Program-made: the position numbers and the translations under genes
In this document: positions 14,245 through 14,280 of the stretch, one piece after another
Layout: every line of letters starts with the position of its first letter
How positions within the stretch are numbered: position 1 is the stretch's first letter
Notes under the pieces: generated by a model
Databases searched by the model: none
What the model saw: only the letters and a program-made list of their open reading frames with translations
Told to the model about the DNA's origin: nothing
Assembly (NCBI GenBank): GCA_009699825.1
Contig: WLNM01000017.1
Location: forward strand, 1 to 14,280
Source of the DNA: Actinomycetota bacterium
GTDB taxonomy: Bacteria > Actinomycetota > Actinomycetes > Nanopelagicales > Nanopelagicaceae
DNA: 14,280 nucleotides
Direction: 5' to 3'

Positions 14245-14280
14245 ATGTCTGCCAACACCGTTGCGATTCGTTCTGTCGTA
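14245..14280 (+). CDS. Start of a further gene, 3' truncated by window edge
   Basis: Only twelve codons are present (MSANTVAIRSVV), open to the window end. The support is positional: ATG 14245 is preceded at exactly six bases by a TAGTCT hexamer, the same arrangement as upstream of several other genes here, and the gap to the previous gene is nine bases. Nothing can be said about the product. Confidence 0.5.
   Translation, partial: MSANTVAIRSVV

Overview
The window looks like a gene-dense chromosomal segment of a small-genome, fairly low-GC actinobacterium. The gene set is actinobacterial in style: a MetZ-type sulfhydrylase, a cytosolic Arthrobacter-like copper amine oxidase, a RipA/RipC-like NlpC/P60 protein with a long coiled coil, CtaB next to respiratory genes, and many apparently leaderless genes with a TANNNT -10 element six bases before the start codon. 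A freshwater or marine planktonic lineage such as Nanopelagicales (acI) would fit, but that is inference. I see no mobile elements, tRNA or rRNA genes, CRISPR arrays or phage genes, and no gene-free stretch longer than about 105 bases.

Layout. Bases 1-1278 (+): the 3' end of a probable cytochrome c oxidase subunit III, then an overlapping EamA/DMT permease. 1265-2452 (-): a NixA/HoxN-type nickel/cobalt permease whose tail overlaps the permease gene. 2453-2556: a 104-bp divergent intergenic region with a 17-bp palindromic site that matches the Nur (nickel uptake regulator, Fur family) operator pattern. 2557-4944 (+): a secreted protein related to the N,N-dimethylformamidase large subunit, then a TPR-repeat protein. 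4949-5596 (-): a SpoU/TrmH-family RNA methyltransferase. 5619-9100 (+): a small four-helix membrane protein, a secreted PBP4-type D-Ala-D-Ala carboxypeptidase (S13) and a copper amine oxidase with 13-nt gaps, probably one transcript; ctaB (heme o synthase) follows at 9114 with its own -10 element. 9983-11209 (-): metZ. 11245-12941 (+): a two-gene ABC-2 exporter. 13033-14235 (+): a secreted NlpC/P60 endopeptidase. The first 12 codons of a further gene begin at 14245.

How the genes fit together. Most are housekeeping: respiration (COX3 and CtaB for heme-copper oxidase), cell wall remodelling (PBP4 and NlpC/P60), methionine synthesis by direct sulfhydrylation (MetZ), metal uptake (NixA) and RNA modification. 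The most informative signals are regulatory. One is the Nur-like box in front of the nickel transporter. The other is a set of compact, mostly leaderless promoters, including two back-to-back promoters with overlapping -10 hexamers in a 22-bp gap. I found no convincing new multi-gene system. The least explained genes are the secreted dimethylformamidase-like protein, the small membrane protein and the TPR protein.
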